The notes: a model not told the origin generated them from the sequence alone. A stretch of 64,000 nucleotides of DNA from Bacillus suaedaesalsae (GCF_016890225.1 NZ_JAFELM010000016.1:186001-250000); one strand, 5' to 3'. Positions 36,700 through 46,836 are shown, counted from the first letter of the stretch. Translations and numbers: made by a program.

Positions 36700-37571
36700 A
36701 TGAACTTTAAAAATATTTTGGTTGCTGGTAGTGGTGTTTTAGGAAGTCAAATTGCATTCCAATCTGCATTTTTTGGTTACAATGTAACGGTTTATGATAT
36801 TAATGAAGACGCAATTAACCTTGGAAAAGATCGTATATCAAAATTAAAACCTGTTTATGCTAACTATTTTAATGACGAGGGGAAAGCAAACGCTGCGCTT
36901 GAAGTGATCTCATACAGTTCTGATTTAGCCGAAGCAATGGCAAATGTTGATTTAGTCATTGAAGCAGTGCCTGAACGTATCGATATTAAACAAGACTTCT
37001 ATCAAAAGCTAGCAGCTGTTTCACCTGAAAAGACTGTTTTTGTATCAAACTCCTCTACGATGCTTCCTAGTCAATTCGCAAGTTTTTAGCACTACACTTT
37101 GCAAATTCAATCTGGCAAAATAACACTGCCGAAATTATGGGGCACCCTGGAACAGATAGTCAATATGTAGAAATAGTAACAGACTTTGCACGTTCAATTG
37201 GAATGGTTCCATTTGTTCTAAAAAAAGAACAACCAGGTTATATCTTAAACACATTATTGGTACCATTCTTAAACGCAGGATTAACTTTATGGGCAAAGGA
37301 TATTGCAGACCCACACACTATTGATAAAAACTGGATGATTTCAACTGGTTCTCCAAGAGGTCCATTCGGTACTCTAGATATCATTGGCATGGAAACACCT
37401 TATAATTTGAATAGAGCACGTGCCGAATTAGATCCATCTTATGGAGTAATTGCAGATAAATTAAAGGCTAAAATGATTGATAAAGGAAAAATGGGAATTG
37501 CTACCGGAGAAGGCTTCTACAAATACCCAAATCCTGAATACAAAGATCCTAATTTTTTAAAGCAGAATTAG
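36700..37571 (+). pseudogene. 3-hydroxyacyl-CoA dehydrogenase broken by a short frameshifting deletion
   Basis: The first half (36700-37089) has the NAD-binding VAGSGVLGSQIAFQSAFFGY and the conserved SNSSTMLPSQFA. The frame then hits TAG at 37087-37089. From there the next frame continues the same protein (ALHFANSIWQNNTAEIMGHPGTD ... EQPGYILN ... GPFGTLDIIGM) to 37571. Compared with the family pattern as I recall it, about seven codons plus one base (near EATGRPEK) are missing at the junction, around 37080. A good AAAGGAG and ATG remain. Function is probably lost, unless assembly error explains the gap. Confidence 0.85.
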
Positions 37572-37582
37572 TATTAATAATG

Positions 37583-37613
37583 AACCCCCTTTTTTAGAAT
37601 AAAAGGGGGTTTT
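37583..37613 (+). terminator. Intrinsic terminator of the dehydrogenase pseudogene
   Basis: AACCCCCTTTT pairs with AAAAGGGGGTT, followed by TTGTG. Confidence 0.8.
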
Positions 37614-37869
37614 GTGTACAGAGGAAACCATATTTCATTTTACTTGTGATACGGTTCTCTTTGATGGAAATGATATTTTTGATGTATGTAATATAAGTTT
37701 CCTCACCAATACCCGTAATATTTTTTAATGAATTCCTATTACTTCTTTGGAACTGCCTTTATCCCTACCACTGTAAATACATCATTCAGACTGATTACTT
37801 TTGAAAACTTTAAGTTACTTTTTGGAAAAAAGCCTTCCTCGTTATAATACCTTTTCAGTAAATATATCG

Positions 37870-38367
37870 TTACGTTCTAGGGTGTTTCTTTTCCAAAATG
37901 TTAGAAAGCCAAATGTTTGCAGCAAATACAACCAAATAAACCATAAAGGATAAAGACAATTTCCACCCAGTATAGGTAAAAACATGAAATTTCACCGAAA
38001 TCCATTCTAGAGCAATCGCAACCCCTGCCCAAAAAACAATATAAAAAAGAAGCTTTAAACTCTTTGGTTTGTATTGTTGATAGAAGTTTACTACAAAATA
38101 AGGAAGTGTAGGGTACGTGACAAAGTGCAATATTACATCAAATAATTCATGTTTTTTATGATCAATCGTAAAGTAAAAGTCATTTGGTTTTACACTAATG
38201 GTAATATCAGCTAACAAAGCAAGGAAAACATTAAACGTCCAAATAACATTTATGGTAATAACCGACAAACGTCTAGGTAATAGAAACAAAAGGACCAAAG
38301 TAAGCACTGTGGAAATGATTATAAATACTTCATTTGCATCAAATCTCTCAGGAAGGGGTAGAATCAT
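37870..38367 (-). CDS. Integral membrane protein (CBO0543-like), second of a pair
   Basis: 165 residues from the ATG at 38367, with AAGGGTG upstream. It has about four TM helices and a central charged loop (DITISVKPNDFYFTIDHKKHELFDVILHF). The pattern resembles the CBO0543 family of Firmicute membrane proteins, whose function is not known. It overlaps the upstream membrane-protein gene by 20 bases, so the two are coupled. Confidence 0.7.
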   Translation of the reverse strand: MILPLPERFDANEVFIIISTVLTLVLLFLLPRRLSVITINVIWTFNVFLALLADITISVKPNDFYFTIDHKKHELFDVILHFVTYPTLPYFVVNFYQQYKPKSLKLLFYIVFWAGVAIALEWISVKFHVFTYTGWKLSLSFMVYLVVFAANIWLSNILEKKHPRT

Positions 38368-38848
38368 GCGTTTCACCCTTTTCGTCTCTATAAATACGTT
38401 TTTCTAAATAAAAGGAGTAGATAGCCAATAATAAGATAATTAGAAAGTATCTTATATATCCATAAAAAATATTCCAATGTACCCATTCCAAATAGTTAAT
38501 TTGAACAAAGTAGATTTCAATGGAAACAAGTGCTGTTAGGAAGATGAAGAGATAAATAAGTTTACTAAAAATAGTTCTCTTAGAGAACAAAATATAAATG
38601 AACCATAAAAGTAATGCTGGCTTGAGTGACAGCTCAGGAATTTTTTGTGTCCAAAAAATTAATTGACTTGAGGGATCTTGCTTTGTTAATTCTAAATTCA
38701 AATTAATGATGACACCTGTATTTGTAATAAGTATATTGGATAAAAAATAACAACCCAAGACGTAAGCTACATTCCTTTTCTTCATCAAAATGTACAAAGA
38801 AGTAAAGGATAAAATTGCTAAAAATAGAAAAAGCCACACCGTTTTCAT
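38348..38848 (-). CDS. Integral membrane protein (CBO0543-like), first of a pair
   Basis: About 166 residues if started at the ATG at 38848 (AGATGGTG six bases upstream); an ATG 20 codons earlier adds a non-hydrophobic leader. It has five hydrophobic helices. The end (YLEWVHWNIFYGYIRYFLIILLLAIYSF) is like the final helices of CBO0543-type proteins. The overlap with the next gene and the similar size suggest they work together or arose by duplication. The function is unknown. Confidence 0.7.
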   Translation of the reverse strand: MKTVWLFLFLAILSFTSLYILMKKRNVAYVLGCYFLSNILITNTGVIINLNLELTKQDPSSQLIFWTQKIPELSLKPALLLWFIYILFSKRTIFSKLIYLFIFLTALVSIEIYFVQINYLEWVHWNIFYGYIRYFLIILLLAIYSFYLEKRIYRDEKGETHDSTPS

Positions 38849-38995
38849 AGTAGTCACCATCTTAATTTCATATGCAGTTATTTTGCACTTAAAGTGTGGA
38901 AAATACACGGTGTATAAAGAATATTAACATGCTAAACTAACCGAAATGATGGCATGTAATTATTAATTTTTATTCTCAAAATTTAAAAACCTCTT

Positions 38996-39475
38996 TTACT
39001 TATGGTACGGTTCCCCCCGATTAATCCGAAACGCTCTATAAATCTGCTCAACTAAAATCAACCTCATTAACTGATGCGGAAAAGTCATCTTTGAGAATGA
39101 TAGCCCCTCATCTGCTCTCTTCATTACTTCGTCACTAAGTCCAAGTGATCCACCAATGACAAAAGCCACTTTACTCTTACCATATGTTGCTAGTTTATCT
39201 AAGTCTTCAGCTAATTGTTCGGAGGATTTCATCTTTCCCTGTATCACCAAGGCAATGACATGTGCGTCTGGGGATATCTTTTGGAGAATTCGTTCACCCT
39301 CTTTTTGTTTGATTTGAACCATTTCTGCTTCGCTTAGATTTTCTGGTGCTTTTTCATCTGGCAGTTCAATGATTTCGACCTTTGCATAGCTTGCCAGTCG
39401 CTTTATGTATTCTTCAATTCCTTGTTTTAAATACTTTTCTTTTAATTTTCCTATTGTGATAATTGAGATATTCAC
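38996..39475 (-). CDS. rlmH: 23S rRNA pseudouridine-1915 N3-methyltransferase
   Basis: 159 residues, exactly the family length, if translation begins at the GTG at 39475, which has GGAGG five bases upstream; the ATG four codons earlier contains that GGAGG itself. RlmH uses S-adenosylmethionine to methylate pseudouridine 1915 in helix 69 of 23S rRNA. The SPOUT fold hallmarks are [15 protein letters not shown] and the C-terminal [22 protein letters not shown], with its final Tyr-His. It follows yyzF and htrC as in other Bacillaceae near the origin. Confidence 0.96.
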   Translation of the reverse strand: MNISIITIGKLKEKYLKQGIEEYIKRLASYAKVEIIELPDEKAPENLSEAEMVQIKQKEGERILQKISPDAHVIALVIQGKMKSSEQLAEDLDKLATYGKSKVAFVIGGSLGLSDEVMKRADEGLSFSKMTFPHQLMRLILVEQIYRAFRINRGEPYHK

Positions 39476-39510
39476 AAGAACCTCCATGTTACAAACAGTT
39501 TACAAACAAC

Positions 39511-39553
39511 TTATCCACAAAAGTTATCCACATATTCACAATTTCTATCCACA
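39511..39553. promoter_or_regulatory. Cluster of DnaA boxes upstream of rlmH
   Basis: Two perfect TTATCCACA boxes (39511-39519, 39524-39532) and one near-match CTATCCACA (39545-39553) lie in the same orientation within 43 bases. A further perfect box lies at 39767-39775, with a variant TTATCAACA on the other strand at 39617-39625. The density is far above chance. Confidence 0.75.
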
Positions 39554-39727
39554 TATTGTGTCAGAATAGGTGTTCGCTACAACATATATCGCGTTATTTT
39601 TACAATATTCACAGGTTGTTGATAACTTTTCTTCCTCTGATAATGTATTAATTTCAGGTGCTATTTCGTGCTCATCTACCATTATATCAATGGCTAAATC
39701 GATATGTTCCTTGCAAACCTTTATCAC
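39545..39727 (-). CDS. yyzF: Small CxxH/CxxC protein (YyzF family)
   Basis: About 60 residues. The two metal-ligand-like pairs CKEH near the N-terminus and CEYC at about 39-42 define the CxxH/CxxC family found next to htrC and rlmH in Bacillaceae. I prefer the GTG at 39727, seven bases after GGAGG, over the ATG at 39733, which touches it. Probably a zinc-binding cytoplasmic protein; its role is not established. Its 3' end overlaps a DnaA box. Confidence 0.85.
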   Translation of the reverse strand: MIKVCKEHIDLAIDIMVDEHEIAPEINTLSEEEKLSTTCEYCKNNAIYVVANTYSDTICG

Positions 39728-39796
39728 TTTCATTCCTCCAAATTTGTCGTTTTTTCTTATTATACCTTATCCACACCATTATATTTTTGTGAATAT

Positions 39797-39824
39797 AAAG
39801 AACAGGCATTTTTTTGCCTGTTCT
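39797..39824 (-). terminator. Intrinsic terminator of htrC
   Basis: AGAACAGGCA and TGCCTGTTCT pair around A-rich loop bases. The stem begins within the htrC stop codon and is followed by TTATA on the minus strand. Confidence 0.75.
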
Positions 39825-41040
39825 AATAAGAATCTTCGACTAATTTCATCGTTACTTTTTCTTTATTTCCTTGACGGTAAAACGTGACTTCCATCGTATC
39901 GCCAATTCTCTTTTGATTATAGAGATGTTTTCTTAAGTCTAATGCGTCTTTAATTTCAACTCCATCTAGTGCAACAATTACATCATATTGGTTTAATCCT
40001 GCCACTGCTGCTGGGGATAGTGGTGAGACTTCATCAATATATACCCCCGCTTTAACATCCTTCGGCAACTTTAACGTTTGATACCAATGATAACTGGATA
40101 TATCAGCTAGGTTTTTTAGTCCGATCCCCATATAAGGACGCTTCACTTCGCCGTATCGCTCTAGATCTTCAATAATTGGAAGGGCAATTGACGTCGGGAT
40201 CGATAATCCGATACCCTCAACTGCTTCTTGAGCAATCTTCATCGAATTGATACCAATTACTTGTCCTTGTATATTAACGAGCGCTCCGCCACTGTTTCCT
40301 GGATTTATCGCCGCATCTGTTTGTAACACTTCAGATTGCCAATCCACATACCCATCCCCATCAAAGTCTTGAGGAATGGTGCGTTCTGTCCCCGAAATAA
40401 TCCCTTGTGTGACAGAACCTGAAAATTGTAATCCTAATGGGTTTCCAATAGCTATTACAGGCTCTCCTGCTCTTACATTTTCAGAGTTACCAAACTCTGC
40501 AACAACGTTTATCTCTTTAGCATCAACTGCTAGGACACCAAGGTCTGTAAAAACATCGCTACCTAAAATTTCTGCAGGAATACGTGTACCATCCTTTAAG
40601 CTAATCTCAACAGAGGTTGCACCTTCTATAACATGATGATTTGTAACAATAAATGCTTTACCGCCCTCTTTTTTATATATAACTCCTGAACCTGTACCCG
40701 CTTCCTGTCCTTCTTCCTCTAACTCATCCCAAAATCCTGAGGTTTGAATATTAATTACACCCACTACTGCTTCTGATACAATATCTACTGCTTTTGTAAC
40801 TTGTGATGTTACATCTACATTTACCGTTTGACCAGGAATGGCATCACTTGTATCATTCGTAGGACCGCTTATTTCAGGGGCAGCATATTGAGGCACATTC
40901 GCACGATCAAATGCCGGTACTGCAAAAATAATCAATAATGCACCTAACACGGCTCCTACTAATCCTGCTATAAAGAAACCGTTACGATTTCCTTTTTGTT
41001 TTCTTCGAATATGGTCATAATCTTGATCATAATATCCCAC
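39823..41040 (-). CDS. htrC: HtrA-family membrane serine protease (HtrC/YyxA)
   Basis: 405 residues. A basic cytoplasmic leader and one TM helix (about 24-46) are followed by an S1C trypsin-like domain with His in TNHHVIEGA, Asp in DVFTDLGVLAVD and Ser in NPGNSGGALVN. A PDZ domain comes last (MGIGLKNLADISS ... AAVAGLNQYDVIVALDG). It degrades or refolds damaged envelope proteins. The GTG start has GGGTG upstream. The position after walJ is the standard one in Bacillus, but a terminator and about 150 bases separate them. Confidence 0.95.
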   Translation of the reverse strand: MGYYDQDYDHIRRKQKGNRNGFFIAGLVGAVLGALLIIFAVPAFDRANVPQYAAPEISGPTNDTSDAIPGQTVNVDVTSQVTKAVDIVSEAVVGVINIQTSGFWDELEEEGQEAGTGSGVIYKKEGGKAFIVTNHHVIEGATSVEISLKDGTRIPAEILGSDVFTDLGVLAVDAKEINVVAEFGNSENVRAGEPVIAIGNPLGLQFSGSVTQGIISGTERTIPQDFDGDGYVDWQSEVLQTDAAINPGNSGGALVNIQGQVIGINSMKIAQEAVEGIGLSIPTSIALPIIEDLERYGEVKRPYMGIGLKNLADISSYHWYQTLKLPKDVKAGVYIDEVSPLSPAAVAGLNQYDVIVALDGVEIKDALDLRKHLYNQKRIGDTMEVTFYRQGNKEKVTMKLVEDSY

Positions 41041-41144
41041 TTACTATTCACCCATCCTCTCATATGTAAAATTAGCTTGTCAGGACGAATACATATACCT
41101 ACCTATATTTTGTTTATCTTTGCAGAATATACTCCTTACCCAAT

Positions 41145-41176
41145 AAAAAAGGCTAGCAACTTTTAGTTGCTAACCT
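41145..41176 (-). terminator. Intrinsic terminator of the wal operon
   Basis: GGTTAGCAACT and AGTTGCTAGCC pair around AAA, followed by TTTTTT on the minus strand after walJ. Confidence 0.93.
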
Positions 41177-41189
41177 TACTTCACTATAT

Positions 41190-41984
41190 TTAAACGGCCG
41201 TAATTGCTGTAGCATTTTTAGGATCTGTATCAAAAAGCTTAAAGCGATTTCCTACTTCAATATCTTTTGATTCTAAAGTTTGCTGGACAGACATTTTCGC
41301 TAAATCTTTCATGTTATTGTCTTGACTTAGATGGGCAAGGTATACACTTTTTGTTCTATCTCCTATTACATCTGCTAATGCTAATGCTGCATCTTCATTC
41401 GAAACGTGGCCTACATCACTTAATATACGTCTCTTGATATTCCACGGATATCGCCCCATGCGGAGCATTTCTACATCGTGATTACTTTCGAATACATACA
41501 CATCCGCATTACGGATAATTCCCTTCATTCGATCACTTACATACCCTGTATCGGTGATTGTAACAAGCTTCTTTCCTTCGTGGTGGAATACATAAAACAT
41601 CGGTTCTGCCGCATCATGCGAAACCCCAAATGATTCAACCTCAATATCCATAAATGAGAGAACTTGTCCTATTTCAAATGTAAACCGTTGGTCTGAAGGA
41701 ATTTCCCCGATGAGATGTTCCATTGCTTTCCACGTTTTACTGTTGGCGTATATAGGAATATTATATTTACGTGAAAGAATTCCGACTCCCTTAATATGGT
41801 CACTATGTTCATGAGTTACTAATATTCCAGAAAGCTCTTTCGGATTTACCTTCACTTGATTGAAAAGTTGTTCCATTTGCTTCCCGCTATGACCAGCATC
41901 TACAAGAAGCTTCATCTTATCGGTTCCAACATATATTGCATTTCCTGTACTGCCGCTAGACAGCACGCTAAAATGAAAACTCAT
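41190..41984 (-). CDS. walJ: Metallo-beta-lactamase-fold exonuclease WalJ (YycJ)
   Basis: 264 residues. The HxHxDH zinc motif [17 protein letters not shown] and the downstream [10 protein letters not shown] and VSNEDAA mark the YycJ/VicX family. B. subtilis WalJ is reported as a 5'-3' DNA exonuclease with a part in mismatch repair and in coordinating division with replication. Its ATG overlaps the walI stop (ATGA), and it ends the walRKHIJ operon. Confidence 0.95.
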   Translation of the reverse strand: MSFHFSVLSSGSTGNAIYVGTDKMKLLVDAGHSGKQMEQLFNQVKVNPKELSGILVTHEHSDHIKGVGILSRKYNIPIYANSKTWKAMEHLIGEIPSDQRFTFEIGQVLSFMDIEVESFGVSHDAAEPMFYVFHHEGKKLVTITDTGYVSDRMKGIIRNADVYVFESNHDVEMLRMGRYPWNIKRRILSDVGHVSNEDAALALADVIGDRTKSVYLAHLSQDNNMKDLAKMSVQQTLESKDIEVGNRFKLFDTDPKNATAITAV

Positions 41985-42775
41985 GACTCATCTCTCCATT
42001 GTGCTGCATCTCGTATAATGTGTCCTTCTAGTGCATTTACGAAATAGCTCTCTTTGTTGTCAATTATAAAATGCCAAGTAGGTACAAACACTTGTGAATC
42101 TTTAACTAGGGTGTAATAACCCAAATCTACATCGGTTACAACACTACCAGGCTTTAACTCGTTTCGTTCATACATATTTTCAATGGCTTTTAACGCTGTA
42201 AAGCTTTCCGTTTTATCACCATCAACGTTCATTTCTTCTATTTCCTCTAAATACGTTTGATAGTATTCAACCATTTCATCTTTGTCGTTTAGTTGAATGT
42301 GAAGGACTGCATTTTCATTATAAAAGATGGTTTTTCCATTAAATACTTGGAAAAATAACAATTCGTGTTTTTCCTCTTCTAATCCCCAAAAGACATATGA
42401 ACTACCTTCTATCACATTTTGCTTTACAAAATCCTCAAGCCATTTCCTTGAATCTTCCTTAATAGGAATTGGTGTCGTAAATTTAGAATAAATTTGTGAC
42501 TTATTTAAAATTTGCGCTTGCTGACCTTTTAAAGGTAGCAAATCCTCTGCGTCGAATTGTCGACTCGTTCCACTGATATATGTTTCATTCATTGGACCTT
42601 TTGGAAGACTAATTTCAATTGAAATATCATTATCTTCTAGTTGTTCTTCCAATGTCTTTTCTGCTAGTAATCCTAATTGATTACTGTTTCTTTTCTCTAC
42701 AAATTGAAATAATAAGAACACATCTAAAATAAGAAAGACTATAATAAAGATTGTTTTAGTTTTTCTCCAATCCAA
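41981..42775 (-). CDS. walI: WalK-regulating membrane protein WalI (YycI)
   Basis: 264 residues: one N-terminal TM helix (about 9-25) and an extracytoplasmic YycI domain. With WalH it binds the WalK sensor through its TM helix and holds down kinase activity. The start is TTG, supported by GGAGG eight bases upstream. It overlaps walH by 20 bases and walJ by four, so expression is coupled. Confidence 0.93.
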   Translation of the reverse strand: MDWRKTKTIFIIVFLILDVFLLFQFVEKRNSNQLGLLAEKTLEEQLEDNDISIEISLPKGPMNETYISGTSRQFDAEDLLPLKGQQAQILNKSQIYSKFTTPIPIKEDSRKWLEDFVKQNVIEGSSYVFWGLEEEKHELLFFQVFNGKTIFYNENAVLHIQLNDKDEMVEYYQTYLEEIEEMNVDGDKTESFTALKAIENMYERNELKPGSVVTDVDLGYYTLVKDSQVFVPTWHFIIDNKESYFVNALEGHIIRDAAQWRDES

Positions 42776-44093
42776 TAATGGTCCCTCCTATTCCTTTTGT
42801 ATCCGTATCATCAAACACAACCTTTTTCCAGTCGCCATTTTCAAAAATACACCAAATAGGCTCTACCGTCACTTTTGTATCATCTTTTGTCATCTGATAC
42901 GCAACTGTAATGTTCTTTACCTTTTGGATATTTACATAAGGTGATGATTTAATTATATCAATAACACGTTGTCCTGGTGGCAGGGTAATCTTGGTTGTTT
43001 CACTATCAATTGGTAAATGGAGTTTAAAGAGCGGTCTTTGATAGATATCAAACAAACCTGTACCGTCCCATTCTAAATAAACGCTTGTAAGCTTTGAATG
43101 ATGAAACACTGGTACTCCGTTTATATGGAGGCGGAACAAGGTGGATCGTTTATTTGGGTCCCAGTTTGTAAATTGGTACTTATCTGTCCAACCACTATGA
43201 TCATTAACAAAATCTATACTTTTTTGTATATAATCACCAGACGACTTTATACCTTCGTCTGATTCAGAAGTAGGATTGATATAACGCAAAAGGCCATCTT
43301 TAATGAGCAGGGCACGTGATCCATCTGAATATGTCTCTTCATTTACTGTCTCGATATCCCTTTTTACATTACTTGGATTTGTAAACAAAGCATCTTTAAA
43401 ATCCTCTGTAGAAAGTGACTTTGAATAATATGTTAATTGATTTACCTGTACACTGTTTTCTTGTATAAATAAGGTGTTAAATGGGTCGATTTTAAAAGAA
43501 ATATACTTTGGATAACTGATGGCTCGGTTATAAATTTCTGTTTTAAAGCCTGTTTGTGAGAAATTATTTAAAGAAGCTTGGTAAATATATTGATCTTCAT
43601 ATGATACAAAATAAGCAATTGGTAGTTCATCTTTACCTTCATTTAATGGAATAATAATTCTATCAAATGATATATTACGAATCTCTTTATCTTCAATTTT
43701 TATAATTTCCCTAAAAGTCTCAATGGGTATTTCAGTCGGAAAAATAACCTCAATTCCTTCCTGACCATGGACAAAGTCAAGGTATTGGTCTCTCTCTCTG
43801 GCTGAGATATCGACAAATTCATCGAAGCTCCACTGTCTAAGCTTACTTTGAATTCGGCGTATTTCACTTCCCTCCATTGTTCCATACGTATGATGATCCT
43901 TATGAAATAAAATTTGTTGTGGAAGGATTAAACTTATTGGCTCTTTCTCAAATCCAATATTTACATCTCGAATATAATCTGGACGTTTTATTTCAGCTAA
44001 CTGAGGTTGATAAGTCCATAAGCTCCATGTTAATACTAAACTAAGGATTACTAACAGCGTTAGAAGAATTGACTTTATATTTTCAAAGTTCAT
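42756..44093 (-). CDS. walH: WalK-regulating membrane protein WalH (YycH)
   Basis: 445 residues from the ATG at 44093, whose ATGA overlaps the walK stop. One TM helix (about 6-26) precedes a large extracytoplasmic YycH domain (RDVNIGFEKEPISLILPQQILFHKD form; DYIQKSIDFVNDHSGWTDKYQF). It forms a complex with WalI and WalK at the membrane and restrains WalK. Sequence conservation in this family is low, but position and length are diagnostic. Confidence 0.93.
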   Translation of the reverse strand: MNFENIKSILLTLLVILSLVLTWSLWTYQPQLAEIKRPDYIRDVNIGFEKEPISLILPQQILFHKDHHTYGTMEGSEIRRIQSKLRQWSFDEFVDISARERDQYLDFVHGQEGIEVIFPTEIPIETFREIIKIEDKEIRNISFDRIIIPLNEGKDELPIAYFVSYEDQYIYQASLNNFSQTGFKTEIYNRAISYPKYISFKIDPFNTLFIQENSVQVNQLTYYSKSLSTEDFKDALFTNPSNVKRDIETVNEETYSDGSRALLIKDGLLRYINPTSESDEGIKSSGDYIQKSIDFVNDHSGWTDKYQFTNWDPNKRSTLFRLHINGVPVFHHSKLTSVYLEWDGTGLFDIYQRPLFKLHLPIDSETTKITLPPGQRVIDIIKSSPYVNIQKVKNITVAYQMTKDDTKVTVEPIWCIFENGDWKKVVFDDTDTKGIGGTIIGLEKN

Positions 44094-45913
44094 TCCCAAT
44101 CATCCTCTAATTCTTTTTCTAGTGGAAGAGTAAAGTAGATTGTCGTACCGATTCCATCTTCACTCTTAGCCCAAATATCTCCACCATGAGCAACTACCAT
44201 TTCTTTTGCAATCGCTAAGCCTAAGCCTGTCCCGCCGAGTTTCCTTGTTCTTGCCTTATCTACACGGTAAAAACGATCAAATATGTTAGTAAGGTTTTCC
44301 TTTGGAATCCCTACTCCTTGGTCTGATACAGAAATCTCGAGCTTTCCTTCTTTATCTGCTAACCTGAATTGGATTTTACCACCTTCAGGAGAATATTTCA
44401 GAGCATTTGAAATAATATTATCGAGTACTTGTGTAATTTTGTCCTCATCTATTTCAACAAAAAGTTTTTTTTCTGGTAAGTGACGTTCAAATATAATCGT
44501 TTCGTGCTTTGTTAACTCAAAACGATCAATGATTCGGTTAAAATAATGAGGGAAATTTACATATTCTTTAAAAAATTTGTAATCTGTACTATCTAGCTTA
44601 GAAAGTTGTAGTAAATCGTTTACTAGACGGATCATTCGTTCAGTTTCAGTTTGAGTAACATCTAAGAACTTTGGCGCAAGCTCTTCATCCTTCCATGCCC
44701 CTTCAGCTAGTGCCTCTAGATAACTTCTCATGGTTGTAAGAGGTGTACGCAGTTCATGAGAAACATTAGCGACAAACTCCCGCCTTTCTTGTTCGATCTT
44801 TTCTTGTTCAGTAATATCATATAAAACTGCAATTAACCCATTTATTAACCCAGTATCCTTCTGAATTGCAGAAAAACTAACTTTTATAATATAAGGCTTT
44901 GTACTTGTACTAAAGTCCAAAATAAGAGAATCTGTCTCATTTAATAGATCTTCAAGTGCATATTCATCTTCAATTCCTAGAACTTCAAGGATCGATTCAG
45001 ACAAGACGGTTTCACGTGGAACATTCAACATTTCACACGCAGGGTCATTAACAAGAATGATCCTCCCTTTGCGATCTGTTGCAATCACACCATCTGTCAT
45101 ATGAGTTAAAACAGAACTTAATTTTCTTTTCTCACCTTCAGTAGTTGCATGAGCTTCTTGAAGTTTTTTTGTTAGATTGTTAAAGGTCAGTGCTAATTGC
45201 CCAATTTCATCATGACCATAAACCTTTACCTTACGAGAGAAATTTCCTTTGGCCATTTCTAATGCTTGTTTGCGCATATCAGACATCGGTCTTGTTATGG
45301 TCTGCGCTAAGAATATACCTAATACAGCCGTTATGGCTAGTGCAATAACTGTTCCAGTAACAAAAATCTGATTAATTTGCTTCATCTGGTCATAGACTTC
45401 TTCCATTGATGATTGTAAGTCTATTACCCCTAATACATTATCGTTATTTTTAATCGGAACAGTTAATACGAGCATTCGACCAATTTGGTTATCCAGCATA
45501 ATCTTATCTGCAGCTCTTGAACCCGCTACTAACGCTTGTTTTACTGGTATATCAGTAATTCTTTTGCCTACAAGCTGCTGATTTTCTAAGTCTGACGTAG
45601 CTATAACACGACTATTACTGTCAATGACCTTAACTGTTGTTAACTCCTCTGAAAAGAAATCGTTGAGGATTGAATTCACTTCCTCTGCCAATTTCGGCAT
45701 ACTTTCATCTCGTTCAATTAACATTTCTTGACCAATGTTATATGCAATTAAGTCAACTCGTTCATTTATCGAATCAGAAAAGTTCGTCACAAGCTGTTCT
45801 TCAAGTTGACGTACAAAGTATACTCCGATAATTTGCATCGCAATTAAAATTAGAAGAACATATATGAGAACAAACTTAAAATGGATCGATTTAAAAAAAC
45901 CGACTTTCTTCAT
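44090..45913 (-). CDS. walK: Essential cell-wall sensor histidine kinase WalK
   Basis: 607 residues in the canonical order: TM1 (about 13-33), extracytoplasmic Cache-like sensor (to about 180), TM2, HAMP (TITRPMSDMRKQALEMAKGNFSRKV region), PAS (about 265-370), HisKA with REFVANVSHELRTPLTTMRSYLEAL (His at about 390), and the ATPase domain with NIISNALKYS, DQGVGIP and GTGLGLAIAKE. It controls peptidoglycan hydrolases with WalR. AGGAG precedes the ATG, six bases after walR. Confidence 0.97.
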   Translation of the reverse strand: MKKVGFFKSIHFKFVLIYVLLILIAMQIIGVYFVRQLEEQLVTNFSDSINERVDLIAYNIGQEMLIERDESMPKLAEEVNSILNDFFSEELTTVKVIDSNSRVIATSDLENQQLVGKRITDIPVKQALVAGSRAADKIMLDNQIGRMLVLTVPIKNNDNVLGVIDLQSSMEEVYDQMKQINQIFVTGTVIALAITAVLGIFLAQTITRPMSDMRKQALEMAKGNFSRKVKVYGHDEIGQLALTFNNLTKKLQEAHATTEGEKRKLSSVLTHMTDGVIATDRKGRIILVNDPACEMLNVPRETVLSESILEVLGIEDEYALEDLLNETDSLILDFSTSTKPYIIKVSFSAIQKDTGLINGLIAVLYDITEQEKIEQERREFVANVSHELRTPLTTMRSYLEALAEGAWKDEELAPKFLDVTQTETERMIRLVNDLLQLSKLDSTDYKFFKEYVNFPHYFNRIIDRFELTKHETIIFERHLPEKKLFVEIDEDKITQVLDNIISNALKYSPEGGKIQFRLADKEGKLEISVSDQGVGIPKENLTNIFDRFYRVDKARTRKLGGTGLGLAIAKEMVVAHGGDIWAKSEDGIGTTIYFTLPLEKELEDDWE

Positions 45914-45919
45914 TATTGT

Positions 45920-46627
45920 TTACTCCTGCTCTGCATTTCTTAGGTAATACCCGACACCTCTGCGTGTAACAATCCATATAGGATGACTCGGACTATCCTC
46001 AATTTTTTCACGTAATCTACGGACGGTTACATCAACCGTTCGAACATCACCATAATAGTCGTAACCCCAAACAGTTTGCAGTAAATGCTCTCTCGTCATC
46101 ACTTGTCCGATATGCTTCGCTAAGTAATGCAATAATTCAAACTCCCGGTGAGTTAATTCAATTTCCTCTCCTCGTTTTGTTACAGAATAAGCATCTGGAT
46201 GAATGATAAGTGAGCCAATTGAAATTTCATTTGTTTCAATAGCTGTTTCTGCAGAACTATTGGTATGATGCCTTCTCAAATTCGCCTTTACTCTAGCTAA
46301 TAGCTCCCTAGAACTGAACGGTTTCGTAACATAATCGTCTGCACCAAGTTCAAGGCCTAACACCTTATCGATTTCAGAATCCTTCGCTGTTAGCATAATA
46401 ATGGGCATGTCATACTTTTTTCTAACTTCACGACATACCTCCATTCCATCTTTTAAAGGAAGCATAATATCTAACAGCAGAAGATCAGGTTGGATTTCCT
46501 CTACTTTTTGAATAGCATCCAGGCCATCATATGCGCAGTAAACTTCATAGCCTTCTTTTTGTAAATTAAATTTCAAAATATCTGCAATTGGTTTTTCATC
46601 ATCAACAACTAGTATTTTCTTTTCCAT
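45920..46627 (-). CDS. walR: Essential cell-wall response regulator WalR
   Basis: 235 residues from the ATG at 46627, which has GAGGAG seven bases upstream; earlier in-frame starts would put that site inside the gene. The receiver domain shows [24 protein letters not shown] with the phosphorylated Asp, and [13 protein letters not shown]. The OmpR winged helix ends in [16 protein letters not shown]. It heads walRKHIJ. It activates autolysin and wall-metabolism genes; the adjacent M23 endopeptidase gene could be a target. Confidence 0.97.
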   Translation of the reverse strand: MEKKILVVDDEKPIADILKFNLQKEGYEVYCAYDGLDAIQKVEEIQPDLLLLDIMLPLKDGMEVCREVRKKYDMPIIMLTAKDSEIDKVLGLELGADDYVTKPFSSRELLARVKANLRRHHTNSSAETAIETNEISIGSLIIHPDAYSVTKRGEEIELTHREFELLHYLAKHIGQVMTREHLLQTVWGYDYYGDVRTVDVTVRRLREKIEDSPSHPIWIVTRRGVGYYLRNAEQE

Positions 46628-46797
46628 GGTCATGCTCCTCACATTTAATATAGAAAAGCTGTAGTTTCACCTTGTAGTCTACTATAACTTTACCATTTCC
46701 AACATATTAAATCATCTAATCTTAGTAGGGTGTTCTTACCATATTATTGAATATACGCTTTTTAAATTCCACTTTTATAATGCTTGCATTGAATTCT

Positions 46798-46830
46798 AAA
46801 AAATCCTCTAGCATGTATACTAGAGGATTT
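46798..46830 (-). terminator. Intrinsic terminator of the M23 endopeptidase gene
   Basis: AAATCCTCTAG and CTAGAGGATTT pair, followed by TTTAG on the minus strand, between this gene and walR. Confidence 0.88.
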
Positions 46831-46836
46831 CATTCT

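Noticed and set aside
39463-39887. Plus-strand open frames between rlmH and htrC as possible genes
   Set aside because: They overlap yyzF, DnaA boxes and the htrC terminator on the other strand and have no ribosome-binding sites.
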